Source: Sphingomonas sp. SUN039 (lineage in GTDB: Bacteria; Pseudomonadota; Alphaproteobacteria; Sphingomonadales; Sphingomonadaceae). From it: a DNA stretch of 64,000 bases. Below are positions 19,634 to 30,314 of this stretch, piece by piece. Numbering within the stretch: the stretch's first letter is position 1; every line of letters starts with the position of its first letter. Below the pieces are notes generated by a model, which saw only the letters and a list, made by a program, of their open reading frames with translations, was not told the DNA's origin and made no database searches. The DNA is taken from the NCBI RefSeq assembly GCF_024758725.1, contig NZ_CP096972.1:3020001-3084000 (forward strand), in the 5' to 3' direction. The translations under genes were made by a program, and so were the position numbers.

Positions 19634-20263
19634 CTGACCCTCACCGGCCTCCTCGGCGGATCGTTCAATCCGGCGCATCGCGGACACCGGCGGATCAGTC
19701 TCGCGGCTTTGGACGCGCTGGGTCTCGACGAGGTCTGGTGGCTGGTGTCGCCCGGCAATCCGCTCAAGCCCGCCAAGGGTATGGGCCCCCTCGACGCGCG
19801 GCTCGGCGCAGCGCGCGCGATGGCTCGCCGCAGCCGCATTCGTCCGACCGCGATCGAGGCGCAGCTCCGCACCCGCCATACCATCGATACTGTCCGCAAG
19901 CTCGTCCGCCGCTTTCCCAAACGACGCTTCGTCTGGATCATGGGGGCCGACATTATCGGCGAATTCCACCGCTGGCGCGACTGGCGGAGGCTCAGCAGCC
20001 TGGTGCCGATTGCGGTTGTGGTCCGTCCGGGCTATACGGGGCTGGTCGGCGCAAGTCCTGCGTCGGCGTGGCTCAGGCGTTTCGTCCGGCACCTGGGCGA
20101 GCCGAATGACTGGACGAGGTGGAGACCGCCGGCGCTCGTGCTCCTGCATGTCCGTCCCGATCCGACGTCCGCCACGGCGATCCGCCGGGCCTCGCCCGAC
20201 TGGTATCGCCAATTCTCCAACCAAGCTGCCACCCGCGCCGCGCTGAAGCGACGCTTGCCATGA
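19634..20263 (+). CDS. nadD: Nicotinate-nucleotide adenylyltransferase, apparent CTG start
   Basis: A 209-residue enzyme forming deamido-NAD from nicotinate mononucleotide and ATP. The essential phosphate-binding motif GGSFNPAHRGH lies at residues 8-18 and the C-terminal SATAIRR motif near 180. Upstream of the motif the frame stays open back to a TGA at 19571, but holds no ATG, GTG or TTG. The only plausible start is CTG at 19634. It has GAAAAGG at 19619-19625, eight bases upstream, and gives the usual N-terminus (M)TLTGLLGGSF. The first conventional in-frame start, TTG 19709, would delete the catalytic motif. Confidence 0.85.
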   Translation: MTLTGLLGGSFNPAHRGHRRISLAALDALGLDEVWWLVSPGNPLKPAKGMGPLDARLGAARAMARRSRIRPTAIEAQLRTRHTIDTVRKLVRRFPKRRFVWIMGADIIGEFHRWRDWRRLSSLVPIAVVVRPGYTGLVGASPASAWLRRFVRHLGEPNDWTRWRPPALVLLHVRPDPTSATAIRRASPDWYRQFSNQAATRAALKRRLP

Positions 20264-20273
20264 AGGATGTTCC

Positions 20274-20660
20274 TTGCCCGCGACCGCACTCCGCTCCGTA
20301 GAGAAAGTCGATACCGTCGATGCGATGCACGCGATGATCCTCGCGCAGCTCGACGCAGACCAGGCGGTCGAGGCGATCTCGATCCCCTTGGCGGGTAAAT
20401 CATCGATTGCCGATCATATGGTCATCGCCAGCGGTCGTTCGACCCGGCAGGTCGCATCGATGGCAGCCAAGATCGCCGAGCGGATCAAGCTGGAATTCGG
20501 GCGTCAGGCGCGGATCGAAGGGCTGCCGACGGCCGACTGGGTATTGATCGATGCAGGCGATGTGATCGTCCATCTGTTCCGCCCGGAAGTTCGCAGCTTC
20601 TATAATCTGGAGCGCATGTGGGCGTTCGGCGATGCGCCGACCGTGCCGACGACGCACTGA
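20274..20660 (+). CDS. rsfS: Ribosomal silencing factor RsfS (Iojap/YbeB)
   Basis: A 128-residue protein that binds ribosomal protein L14 and blocks subunit joining during starvation. The conserved block SSIADHMVIASGRSTRQVASM is followed by GLPTADWVLIDAGDVIVHLF, the family signature. The start is TTG at 20274 with GAAGGA six to seven bases upstream; no ATG in frame precedes the conserved domain. Placement between nadD and rlmH is the standard bacterial arrangement. Confidence 0.94.
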   Translation: MPATALRSVEKVDTVDAMHAMILAQLDADQAVEAISIPLAGKSSIADHMVIASGRSTRQVASMAAKIAERIKLEFGRQARIEGLPTADWVLIDAGDVIVHLFRPEVRSFYNLERMWAFGDAPTVPTTH

Positions 20661-20669
20661 TCCGGGCCT

Positions 20670-21092
20670 TTGAAGCTCCACATCGTCGCGCGCGGCCGCA
20701 TCGGGCGCGGTTCCGAGGCCGAACTGGTGGCGCGCTATGAAAAGCGCATCGTTTGGCCATTTGCGGTGACGGAGTTGCCCGAAACCGGCGGGCGTGTCGC
20801 GGAGCCGCTAAACCCGTGCAAAACGGTTGCGCTCGACGAGGGCGGCGAGGCGATGACCTCGGTCCAGTTTGCGAAACTTCTCGAAGGGTGGCGTGACAGC
20901 GGGGTCCGCGAGGCGCGCTTCCTGATCGGCGCGGCCGACGGGCTGACCGCCGCCGAGCGTGCAAGCGCCGACAAAGTCCTGAGCTTCGGCACCGCCACTT
21001 GGCCGCATCTGCTGGTCCGCGCGATGCTGTGCGAACAACTCTACCGCGCGACGACGATCATCGCCGGACACCCGTACCACCGCGAGGGCTGA
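20670..21092 (+). CDS. rlmH: 23S rRNA pseudouridine-1915 N3-methyltransferase
   Basis: A 140-residue SPOUT-class methyltransferase that modifies helix 69 of 23S rRNA in assembled ribosomes. Typical residues are the N-terminal MKLHIVARGRIG, the central ALDEGGEAMTSVQFA, FLIGAADGL of the SAM-binding trefoil knot, and the C-terminal LYRATTIIAGHPYHRE. The start is TTG at 20670, nine bases after the rsfS stop. Length and ending are complete. Confidence 0.95.
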   Translation: MKLHIVARGRIGRGSEAELVARYEKRIVWPFAVTELPETGGRVAEPLNPCKTVALDEGGEAMTSVQFAKLLEGWRDSGVREARFLIGAADGLTAAERASADKVLSFGTATWPHLLVRAMLCEQLYRATTIIAGHPYHREG

Positions 21093-21093
21093 C

Positions 21094-22341
21094 ATGCGTA
21101 CCGATGCCAATCTGACGACCGACCGCGCGACCTTCGTCACGCATCTCGAATGCTCGGAGACCGGTCAGCGCTACGAAGCAGACATCGTCCACGGCCTGTC
21201 GCGCGCGGGCAAGCCGTTGCTCGTCCGCTACGACCTGTCTGGTGTCGCCGGTGCGCTCACCAAAACGGCACTCGCCGAGCGCCCGCGCGACATGTGGCGC
21301 TGGCGCGAGTTGCTGCCTGTCCGCGAGACTTCCGATATCGTCTCGCTCGGCGAATGCGAAACACCGCTGGTCGACTTGCCGAAACTAGGCAAACGCCACG
21401 GGGCGCGGGCACCGATTGTGAAGGACGAAGGCCGCCTGCCGACGGGCTCGTTCAAGGCACGCGGGCTCGTGATGGCGGTATCGATGGCGAAAGCTTTCGG
21501 TATCAAGCGCATTGCGATGCCGACCAACGGCAACGCGGGTGCCGCCATGGCCGCCTATTGCGCGCACGCCGGGATCGAGGCGTTCGTGTTTGCGCCCGAC
21601 GACACTCCCGAAATCAACCTGCGCGAGATTGCGTTGCAGGGTGCAAAGGTCTGGCGGGTCAACGGCCTGATCGGCGATTGCGGCGCGATTGTCGGCGCGG
21701 GCAAGGAGCCGATGGGCTGGTTCGACTTCTCGACGCTCAAGGAACCGTACCGGATCGAGGGCAAGAAGACGATGGGCCTCGAACTGGTCGAACAGCTCGA
21801 TTGGGAGGTGCCCGATGTCATTTTCTATCCGACCGGCGGCGGCACCGGCCTGATCGGCATGTGGAAAGCCTTTGCCGAGCTGGAGGCCATCGGGCTGATC
21901 GGCCCCGAACGCCCGCGCATGGTCGCGGTGCAGGCCTCGGGCTGCGCGCCCATCGTGCGGGCGTATGAAGCGGGCGCACGCCATGCCGAGAAATGGGAGG
22001 ATGCCGCGACGGTGGCGGCGGGCATCCGCGTGCCGGGTGCCATCGGCGATTTCCTGATCCTCGACGCGGTCCGCGAATCGGACGGCTTCGCCATCGCGGT
22101 CGGCGACCCCGCGATCATGGCGGCCCGCGACCGCATCGCGCGCGAGGACGGCTTGCTGCTCTGTCCCGAAGGCGCGGCGACCGCGGCGGCGTGGGAAGTC
22201 GCGGTCGACACCGGCCTGATCGAAGACACCGACCGCTGCGTGCTGTTCAACTGCGCGACGGGGCTGAAATACCCGATGCCGGAGGCGAACGTGACGTTGG
22301 ATCGGTTTGCGCCGGTCGATTGGGGTGCACTCTCAGAATAG
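21094..22341 (+). CDS. thrC: Threonine synthase (PLP-dependent, plant-like type)
   Basis: A 415-residue PLP enzyme converting O-phosphohomoserine to threonine. The N-terminus has the LECSETGQRYEAD block found in plant-like/class-II threonine synthases. The PLP lysine lies in LPTGSFKARGLVMA (about 117), and FYPTGGGTGLIGMWKAF is the phosphate-binding glycine loop. A diaminopropionate ammonia-lyase-like enzyme shares the fold, but the N-terminal block favours threonine synthase. The gene begins one base after rlmH, probably in the same operon, and ends at a strong terminator. Confidence 0.88.
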   Translation: MRTDANLTTDRATFVTHLECSETGQRYEADIVHGLSRAGKPLLVRYDLSGVAGALTKTALAERPRDMWRWRELLPVRETSDIVSLGECETPLVDLPKLGKRHGARAPIVKDEGRLPTGSFKARGLVMAVSMAKAFGIKRIAMPTNGNAGAAMAAYCAHAGIEAFVFAPDDTPEINLREIALQGAKVWRVNGLIGDCGAIVGAGKEPMGWFDFSTLKEPYRIEGKKTMGLELVEQLDWEVPDVIFYPTGGGTGLIGMWKAFAELEAIGLIGPERPRMVAVQASGCAPIVRAYEAGARHAEKWEDAATVAAGIRVPGAIGDFLILDAVRESDGFAIAVGDPAIMAARDRIAREDGLLLCPEGAATAAAWEVAVDTGLIEDTDRCVLFNCATGLKYPMPEANVTLDRFAPVDWGALSE

Positions 22342-22386
22342 CGCAAACCAATTCCTCCCCCGCGCTGCGCTGGGGGGAATTTGCGC
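22341..22386. terminator. Bidirectional terminator between thrC and the RSH gene
   Basis: A long inverted repeat sits in the 45-bp gap between two convergent genes. GCGCAAA (22341-22347) and AATTCC pair with GGAATTTGCGC at the right end (to 22386), and inside them runs of C and G pair around CGCGCTGCGCT. It is symmetric enough to end transcription from both sides. Confidence 0.75.
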
Positions 22387-24474
22387 CTACACCCGTTCCG
22401 CCGAACTCACCGCATCCGCCGCACGCAACGCCGCCAATATCCGCGTCAGGTGATGCAGATCGCTGACCTCCAGCGACACCCGATAGCTGTGAAAGCTTTC
22501 ATCGCGGTTTTCGAGTTTCAGGTTGAGGATGTTGGCTTTGTGCGTGCCGAAAATCCCGGCCATCACGCCCAGCGCGCCGGGTTCGTTTTTCAGGATCGCG
22601 ACCAGTTCGGCGGTGGCGCCTTCGCTGCCGTCGCCCCAGGCGAGGTCGACCCAGTCGGCATCGATCCCGCTGGCCAGCACCGGGCAGTCGATGGCGTGGA
22701 CCGCAATCGGTTCGTCGGGGCGACGTAGCCCCACGATGCGGTCGCCGGGGACCGGATGACAGCACGGCGACAGGACGAAGGCGACGCCCGGCGTCAGCCC
22801 CTTGATCGAGATCGGTTCGCGTTGCGCGGGGGCCGTCGCCACGTCCTCGCCCGCCGACCCCGGCATCAGCGCGTCCATGACTTGCGCGTCGGTGACGGTG
22901 CGGCGCGCAATGGCTTCCATCAGCGCGCCCTCGTCGGCAAGTTTCAGGCGTTTGAGCGCCGCCGCCTGTGCTTCCTTGCCGAGCTGCGCGGGCAGGCGGG
23001 CAACGATCTCGTCGTAAATCTTGCGCCCCAGTGCGACGCTCTCGCCGCGTTCCTTGTTGCGGACATAGCGGCGGATCGCCGCGCGCGCCTTGCCGGTCAC
23101 GACGAAGTTGAGCCACGCCGGCTGCGGCTCCTGTGCCTTCGATTTCAGGATCGCGACCTGGTCGCCGTTCTCGATGGGGGTGCGTAACGGCACGACGCGG
23201 CCGTTAATCTTCGCGCCGACTGCTTCGTTGCCGAGCTTGGTGTGCACCGCATAGGCGAAATCGACCGGTGTTGCGCCCTTGGGCAGCTGGAACAACTCGC
23301 CCTTCGGTGTGAAGGCGAAGATGCGATCCTGATACATCGCCATGCGGGTGTGTTCGAGCAGCTCCTCGGGCGTCTCCGCATTGTCGAGGATTTCGACGAG
23401 ATCGCTGATCCACCGCCCCGGCACGTCAGGGCGCTTCTGCCCCTGTTTGTAGGTCCAGTGCGCGGCGTAGCCGTATTCGGCCTGCGCGTGCATTTCGGAC
23501 GAGCGGATCTGGATTTCGATCCGCATTTTTTCCGAATGAATGACCGACGTGTGCAGCGAGCGGTAGCCGTTGCGCTTGGGCGTCGAGATATAGTCCTTGA
23601 ACCGTCCCGGTACCGTCGGCCAGCGGCGGTGGATGACGCCCAGCGCGCGGTAGCAGGCATCTTCGTCGGGAACGATCGCGCGGAACGCCATCACGTCGCT
23701 CAGCTGCTCGAAACTGATGTGGCGCTCGGCCATTTTTTTCCAGATCGAGTAGGGGTGCTTCTCGCGCCCTGAAACATCGGCCTCGATCCCGGCGCGGCTG
23801 AGCAGCAGCTTGAGCCCCGATCCGATCCGCGCAATCTGGTCGCCCCCGCCTGCGTGGAGCTGTTCGAGCCGCTTGCTGATCGAGGCATAGGCATCGGGTT
23901 CGAGCTCGCGGAACGCCAACCCCTGCATCTCGTTCATGAACTCGTACATGCCGATCCGCTCGGCAAGCGGGGCGTAGATATCCATCGTCTCTTTGGCGAT
24001 GCGCCGCCGCTTCGACTCGTCCTTGATGAAATGCAGCGTCCGCATATTGTGCAGCCGGTCGGCGAGCTTGACGAGCAGCACGCGGATGTCGTCGGACATG
24101 GCGAGCAGGAATTTCCGCAAGTTTTCCGCCGCGCGCTCGTTTTCCGATTGCGCCTCGATCTTGCTGAGCTTGGTCACGCCATCGACCATGCGCGCGATGG
24201 CAGGGCCGAACCTGCGCTCGATCTCCTCGTGCGTAGCGACCGTATCCTCGATGGTATCGTGCAGGATCGCGGTCGCAATCGTCTCGTCGTCGAGGTGCAG
24301 GTCGGTCAATATGCCCGCGACTTCGATGGGGTGCGAATAATAGGGATCGCCCGACGCGCGTTTCTGGCTGCCGTGCGCTGCCATCGAAAACACGTACGCG
24401 CGGTCGAGCAGCGCCTCGTCGGCGTCGGGGTCATAGCTTTTGACCCGCTCTACGAGTTCGTACTGGCGCAGCAT
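22387..24474 (-). CDS. Bifunctional (p)ppGpp synthetase/hydrolase, RelA/SpoT (Rsh)
   Basis: A 695-residue long RSH protein. The N-terminal HD hydrolase domain (about 20-175) includes HGSQKRASGDPYYSHPIEVA and ILHDTIEDTVATHEE. The synthetase domain (about 210-330) has TPKRNGYRSLHTSVI and EIQIRSSEMHAQAEYGYAAHW. TGS (TPKGELFQLPKGATPVDFAYAV), helical and C-terminal ACT domains follow. Both catalytic halves look intact, so both synthesis and hydrolysis are expected, as in the single alphaproteobacterial Rsh. The start is the Met of MLRQYELVERVKSYDPDADE; the frame extends 22 codons upstream without conserved sequence. Confidence 0.95.
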   Translation of the reverse strand: MLRQYELVERVKSYDPDADEALLDRAYVFSMAAHGSQKRASGDPYYSHPIEVAGILTDLHLDDETIATAILHDTIEDTVATHEEIERRFGPAIARMVDGVTKLSKIEAQSENERAAENLRKFLLAMSDDIRVLLVKLADRLHNMRTLHFIKDESKRRRIAKETMDIYAPLAERIGMYEFMNEMQGLAFRELEPDAYASISKRLEQLHAGGGDQIARIGSGLKLLLSRAGIEADVSGREKHPYSIWKKMAERHISFEQLSDVMAFRAIVPDEDACYRALGVIHRRWPTVPGRFKDYISTPKRNGYRSLHTSVIHSEKMRIEIQIRSSEMHAQAEYGYAAHWTYKQGQKRPDVPGRWISDLVEILDNAETPEELLEHTRMAMYQDRIFAFTPKGELFQLPKGATPVDFAYAVHTKLGNEAVGAKINGRVVPLRTPIENGDQVAILKSKAQEPQPAWLNFVVTGKARAAIRRYVRNKERGESVALGRKIYDEIVARLPAQLGKEAQAAALKRLKLADEGALMEAIARRTVTDAQVMDALMPGSAGEDVATAPAQREPISIKGLTPGVAFVLSPCCHPVPGDRIVGLRRPDEPIAVHAIDCPVLASGIDADWVDLAWGDGSEGATAELVAILKNEPGALGVMAGIFGTHKANILNLKLENRDESFHSYRVSLEVSDLHHLTRILAALRAADAVSSAERV

Positions 24475-24517
24475 CGCGGGGGCATGATGGGGGGCGGGTG
24501 TTGCAGTTGGCAACCCT

Positions 24518-27500
24518 TCACTGTGCCGTATTGGCCACACGTCCGCTGCGTTCGAGTTTTCCCCAGCCGACGCTCGGGCCCCGCAGCGCCGCGCCGACGG
24601 CCTTCAGCACCACGCCGTACATGAGCTGGCGATAGATAAATCGCTGTGCGACGAGCAGATGCGCGGGGTAACGGCGCTCGCGCGGGTCGAGCCAATAGGC
24701 GACCGCGCCGCAGGCGATGTCGATGCCGGTGAACATGATCCAGTACAGCGCCATAATCAGCACATCGCTTTGCGTCTGGGCCCAGCCATGCTGTTCGACG
24801 CGCAACACCGTGCCGACGATGCTGACCAGCAGGGCGAAATCGATGATCGGCGAAATAACGGCAAAGACGATCTGGAACAGCCACGCTTGCGGAATGCCGA
24901 CGAGCGCAAGGCCCATCGGCTTGCGGCTTTTCAGGATGCTGCGATGCTTCCACAGGCATTGCAAGGTGCCGTACGACCAGCGGAAGCGCTGCTTGGCGAG
25001 CGCGCGGAAGCTTTCGGGCGCTTCGGTCCATGCCACCGCTTCGACATCGTACCCGATCCGCCAGCCCTGCCGCTGGATCGCGATGGTCAGGTCCTGGTCC
25101 TCGGCAAGGGTGTCGACCGGATAGCCGCCGACCGCATCGAGCGCCGCGCGCCGCCACGCGCCGACCGCGCCCGGAACCACGGTGATCGCGTCGAACTGCG
25201 TCAGCGCGCGGCGTTCAAGATTCTGCGCGGTCACATATTCCACCGACTGCCAGCGAGTGACGAGGTTGAACCGGTTGCCGACCTTGGCATTGCCCGCGAC
25301 GGCACCGATTGCCGGATCGGCGAACCAGCGTGCGAGATGCGCCACCGTCAGCGGCTCGAACCGCGTATCGGCGTCGAGCGCAATGACGATATCGCCGGTG
25401 ATGAGCGTCAGCCCGCGATTCAGCGCCTTGGCCTTGCCGCCGTTTTCGAGCGTGAGCAGGCGGACGCGCGGTTCACCGGCAAACGCCTCGCGCACCACCG
25501 CGCTGGTTGCATCGCTCGACCCATCGTCGATAACCAGGATTTCGAGCGCGACCTGCTCGCTCGCCAGCACACGGCGCACCGAATCGACAATCACGCGTTC
25601 CTCGTTGAACGCGGGGATCAGGACCGACACGAAGCGGGCCGGGTCGATGGGTGGCGCGTCCGCACGGTCGCCCCGGTACCACGCCCGTACCGCCAAGGCC
25701 GCCATCAGCACCGCACGCGCGATGCCGAGCGCGATTGCCACGAAGAACAGCCATTTGATCGTCCACAATAGGCCCGCGACGACCAGGAACACGCCGATAT
25801 CGGCGCGCACCTGCGTCAATTGCCAGCCGGTCACCGGCGGCATCACTGCAGCCGGGGGCAGGCCCGCAAGCGTCGAGATCGGCACCAGCGTGTAGCCCTT
25901 GGCGCGCAGGCCATCGATGATCTGCGGGAGCGCCGCCACCGTCTGCGACCGGTCGCCACCGCCATCGTGGAGCAACACAATCCGCGCCGATCCGTCGGGC
26001 GTACTGTTCTCGACCTGCTTCAGCGACTGCTCGACAATTGCCAGTACGCCGGGGCGCTGCCAGTCATTGGGGTCGGCGTGGAGCCCGACATTCAGATAGC
26101 CGCGTTGCTGCGCGACCCATGCGGGGCGCAGCTCGTCGCTTGTGGTGGGTTCGGCGTCGCCGAAATAGGGCGCGCGGAACAGCCGCATAGACTTGCCTGT
26201 GTACGCCTCGACCAGCCGCTGGGTCGCGTTGAGTTCGAGTTCGATGCCCCGGTCGGAGACTTCGGCCATGTTCGGGTGGGTATAGCTGTGGTTGCCGATC
26301 TCGCTGCCGCCCGCGACGATGCGGTTGAGCAGCCCGGGTTGCGACAGTGCATTCTCGCCGATGACGAAAAAGGTCGCGGGCGCCTTTTTCGCTTCGAGGA
26401 CGTTCAGGATTTGCGGTGTCCAAGTCGGATCGGGTCCGTCGTCGAAGGTCAGCGCGACCATGCCCGGACGGTCGCCGCCGCGCCGCACCGCATAGGGGGT
26501 GGGGAGGCGCGCGAACTGCTGATCGCGGATCAGCCCCGCCGCATCGAAGGCAACCGTCCGCGTCCCCTCGACCGGCGTGTCTTCGATCCGCAGCAACTCG
26601 CCGCTGCCCTCGACATCGACATTGCCGATCGGAGTAATCCGCGACAGGTCGGGTTTGCCGCCGGTCGGGAGCGCGCGGATCGCCGCCCAATAGCCGGGAT
26701 CCTCGCTGCCCAGCCGCCACAGCGCATAGCCCGCCACCCCTTGCGCCTTGGCGGCGCGCAGCTGGTTCCACGCACTGGCGGCATCGAGCATCCAGACAGT
26801 GTGGACCTGTCCCGCATTTTCGTAGGAAAAACCCGAATTGCCGCTCGCGGGATCGAAACGCACCGTCGCGCCGCTGTCATGCGCGGCGAGCCATGCTTCT
26901 TCTGCCGTCAGGTCCGATGCGCCGCCGTGCGCCCAGTCATAGGCATAGCTGCCGACCGCGACGATGGCTTTGTCCTGCGGCACTTGGGCGAGCGCCCGTT
27001 TCAGATTGGCAACGAACCAGTCCTGCGACGCGATGGGTCCGGCATCGCCGGTCGACGAATGTTCGTCGTAATCCATCAGGAACAGCCGGTCGGACACCTC
27101 GGCGAACGTGCGCAAATCCCAGTCATCGTCGTCGAGCGGCACCGCCAGCGTGACCAGCCAGCCCTTGGGTGCAAAACGCGCCTTCGCCTCGCGCAGGAAC
27201 TGGCGATAGGGGGCGAGCGCGCCGTGCGGCAGCTCCTCGAAATCGAACACCGCGCCACTGCCCTTTTCGAGGGTCACGACCCGCTCGCTCCAGTCGAGCA
27301 GCGCCTTGCGCCGTGCGGGATCGCGCATGACTGCCTCGATCCCCGCGCCATCCCATTTGTCGCCTGCAGCGTTCTGGATCATCGGCAGCACGCGCGGCTT
27401 GCGCGCGGTGCGGTCGATAATGCGGTGAAAGGCGGCGTCGGGGGTGTAGGCGCGCGTTTGCCCGCCGTCGGTATAGCTCGCCACCGACGGAACGACCCAG

Positions 27501-27829
27501 TCGAGCGCATCGATATTGCGCGCCAGCGATACGCGGCTGTCGGGATCCCAGGGCACGTAGAACCCGGCAGAAACGGGCTTGGCGACACCGGTGCGGGTCG
27601 GCGGCAGCCAGCTGCCGATGCGGTGGCGCAAATGCGCGACCTGCTCGGTCAGCGGCCGTGCCTGGATGCGCTCGCCGACCGGGTAGATCGCCCGGTCGGC
27701 AGGGACCGACGCGACCGTCCAGGCGAAACCGAGGGTCGCCGAAACGATCAGGACGAGCAACGTGGCGACAACGCGCTTCGACCAGCGGCTACGCTTGCCG
27801 CTCGCATCGAAGAAGATCGGCCGGTCCAT
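24518..27829 (-). CDS. GH18-like / NodB polysaccharide deacetylase / GT2 glycosyltransferase fusion
   Basis: A 1103-residue membrane protein combining three carbohydrate activities. After an N-terminal membrane anchor (about 20-42) comes a GH18-like barrel (about 85-400) with the catalytic-type FDFEEL near 195. A NodB/CE4 deacetylase domain follows (about 445-650), with VALTFDDGPDPTWT near 455-468 and IGNHSYTHPNM as the metal-binding His motif. Membrane helices near 675-720 lead to a GT2 domain with VSVLIPAFNEE near 734, DADTRFEP near 817 and QRFRWSYGTLQCLW near 950, then further helices. The GT2 part resembles PgaC/NodC-type processive synthases. Synthesis and modification of a beta-linked amino-sugar polymer is inferred. 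Confidence 0.88.
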   Translation of the reverse strand: MDRPIFFDASGKRSRWSKRVVATLLVLIVSATLGFAWTVASVPADRAIYPVGERIQARPLTEQVAHLRHRIGSWLPPTRTGVAKPVSAGFYVPWDPDSRVSLARNIDALDWVVPSVASYTDGGQTRAYTPDAAFHRIIDRTARKPRVLPMIQNAAGDKWDGAGIEAVMRDPARRKALLDWSERVVTLEKGSGAVFDFEELPHGALAPYRQFLREAKARFAPKGWLVTLAVPLDDDDWDLRTFAEVSDRLFLMDYDEHSSTGDAGPIASQDWFVANLKRALAQVPQDKAIVAVGSYAYDWAHGGASDLTAEEAWLAAHDSGATVRFDPASGNSGFSYENAGQVHTVWMLDAASAWNQLRAAKAQGVAGYALWRLGSEDPGYWAAIRALPTGGKPDLSRITPIGNVDVEGSGELLRIEDTPVEGTRTVAFDAAGLIRDQQFARLPTPYAVRRGGDRPGMVALTFDDGPDPTWTPQILNVLEAKKAPATFFVIGENALSQPGLLNRIVAGGSEIGNHSYTHPNMAEVSDRGIELELNATQRLVEAYTGKSMRLFRAPYFGDAEPTTSDELRPAWVAQQRGYLNVGLHADPNDWQRPGVLAIVEQSLKQVENSTPDGSARIVLLHDGGGDRSQTVAALPQIIDGLRAKGYTLVPISTLAGLPPAAVMPPVTGWQLTQVRADIGVFLVVAGLLWTIKWLFFVAIALGIARAVLMAALAVRAWYRGDRADAPPIDPARFVSVLIPAFNEERVIVDSVRRVLASEQVALEILVIDDGSSDATSAVVREAFAGEPRVRLLTLENGGKAKALNRGLTLITGDIVIALDADTRFEPLTVAHLARWFADPAIGAVAGNAKVGNRFNLVTRWQSVEYVTAQNLERRALTQFDAITVVPGAVGAWRRAALDAVGGYPVDTLAEDQDLTIAIQRQGWRIGYDVEAVAWTEAPESFRALAKQRFRWSYGTLQCLWKHRSILKSRKPMGLALVGIPQAWLFQIVFAVISPIIDFALLVSIVGTVLRVEQHGWAQTQSDVLIMALYWIMFTGIDIACGAVAYWLDPRERRYPAHLLVAQRFIYRQLMYGVVLKAVGAALRGPSVGWGKLERSGRVANTAQ

Positions 27830-27885
27830 GACCTGCGCCCAAGCGCCGGAGCAGATTTACGCCCGATGAATGGAACGGGTGCAGA

Positions 27886-29049
27886 TCAATCGGGCAGCAC
27901 CTGGCCCAGCACGCGCAGCACATTGCCGCCCATGACCTTGGCAATGTCGGCGTCGCTGAACCCGGCGTCGATCAGGCCTTGCGTGATCGCATCGAGCCGC
28001 GAGGTGTCGAACCGCGCGGCAATCGCCCCGTCGTAATCGCTGCCGAGGCCGACATGATCGATGCCGACGAGGTCGCGGACATGCGCGATGGCGCGGACGA
28101 TCCCGGCAGGCGAGGTGTCGCACACGGCCGCGTCCCAGTAACCGATGCCGACCACCCCGCCGGTCCGCGCCACGCCGCGGATTTCGTCGTCGGTCAGGTT
28201 GCGGTTGACCTTGCAGGTCGCCTGCACCCCGCCGTGCGAGGAGACGACGGGACGTTTCGCCATCTTCAGCACTTCGGCCACGCAGATATGGCTGCAATGC
28301 GCGATGTCGACGACCATCCCCTTGGCCTCCATGGCGCGGACAATTTCGATGCCGAACGGGGTGAGGCCGCCCTTCTTCAGCCCGTGCATCGATCCCGCGA
28401 CCTCATTGTCGAAGAAATGCGTCAGCCCCGCCATGCGGAACCCCGCGTCATAGAGCCGGTCGAGATTGGCGCGCTTGCCTTCGATGTCCTGCAACCCTTC
28501 GACCGAGAGCATCGCTCCCGTCACCGACACCCCGGCGGCACGGTCGGCAAGCAGAGTGGCGAGGTCACTTTTCGTACGAACTGCGCGGAGGCTCCCGTCC
28601 GACCGCGCGGCAAACCGGTCGAGCTTGGTCGCATGCCACAGCGATCGTTCGACCAGCGAGGTCCATGTCCGCACCGGCTGCCCCTGCGCGATGGCGAGCA
28701 ACGTGATATTGTCGGTATCGGCACCGTTCGCGTCGTAATTCTGTCCCTTGGGCGTTTTCGACACCGATGACAGGATTTGCAGCGCGACATGGCCCTGAGT
28801 CAGGCGCGGCAAATCGACCTGCCCGCGGTTTCCGCGCGCGAGCAAATCGCGCCGCCACATCAAGGTGTCGGCATGCATGTCGGCGATCTGGAGCGTCTGG
28901 TGGAGCGCGGCTGCGCGGGCGGAAACCTGCGGTGGCTGCGGTCCCGTGACGCGGTTCATACGGCTTTCGGCGAGCGGCGGGAGGAGGCCGAAAAAGACGA
29001 AGGCGGCAAGGCCCAGTACAAGGGTCAACCAGCTGAGTAGGCGCTGCAT
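27886..29049 (-). CDS. Membrane dipeptidase (renal dipeptidase, M19 family)
   Basis: A 387-residue zinc dipeptidase anchored by an N-terminal signal/membrane helix (about 3-25, LLSWLTLVLGLAAFVFFGLL). The zinc-site motif IADMHADTLMW lies near 55. The bridging Glu is in AMLSVEGLQDIEG, further ligands are in VVDIAHCSHICVAEVL and RPVVSSHGGVQA, and GIDHVGLGSDYDGA covers the C-terminal active-site Asp. The active site is predicted to face the periplasm. Substrates are likely dipeptides, including D-amino-acid peptides. The downstream neighbour on this strand is the GH18/NodB/GT2 gene. Confidence 0.93.
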   Translation of the reverse strand: MQRLLSWLTLVLGLAAFVFFGLLPPLAESRMNRVTGPQPPQVSARAAALHQTLQIADMHADTLMWRRDLLARGNRGQVDLPRLTQGHVALQILSSVSKTPKGQNYDANGADTDNITLLAIAQGQPVRTWTSLVERSLWHATKLDRFAARSDGSLRAVRTKSDLATLLADRAAGVSVTGAMLSVEGLQDIEGKRANLDRLYDAGFRMAGLTHFFDNEVAGSMHGLKKGGLTPFGIEIVRAMEAKGMVVDIAHCSHICVAEVLKMAKRPVVSSHGGVQATCKVNRNLTDDEIRGVARTGGVVGIGYWDAAVCDTSPAGIVRAIAHVRDLVGIDHVGLGSDYDGAIAARFDTSRLDAITQGLIDAGFSDADIAKVMGGNVLRVLGQVLPD

Positions 29050-29052
29050 TTC

Positions 29053-30312
<1,260 letters not shown>

Positions 30313-30314
<2 letters not shown>

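Noticed and set aside
22390-24540. Several open frames of 80-250 codons on the plus strand opposite the RSH gene
   Set aside because: Mirror frames of a GC-rich coding sequence with no start signals or recognisable domains.
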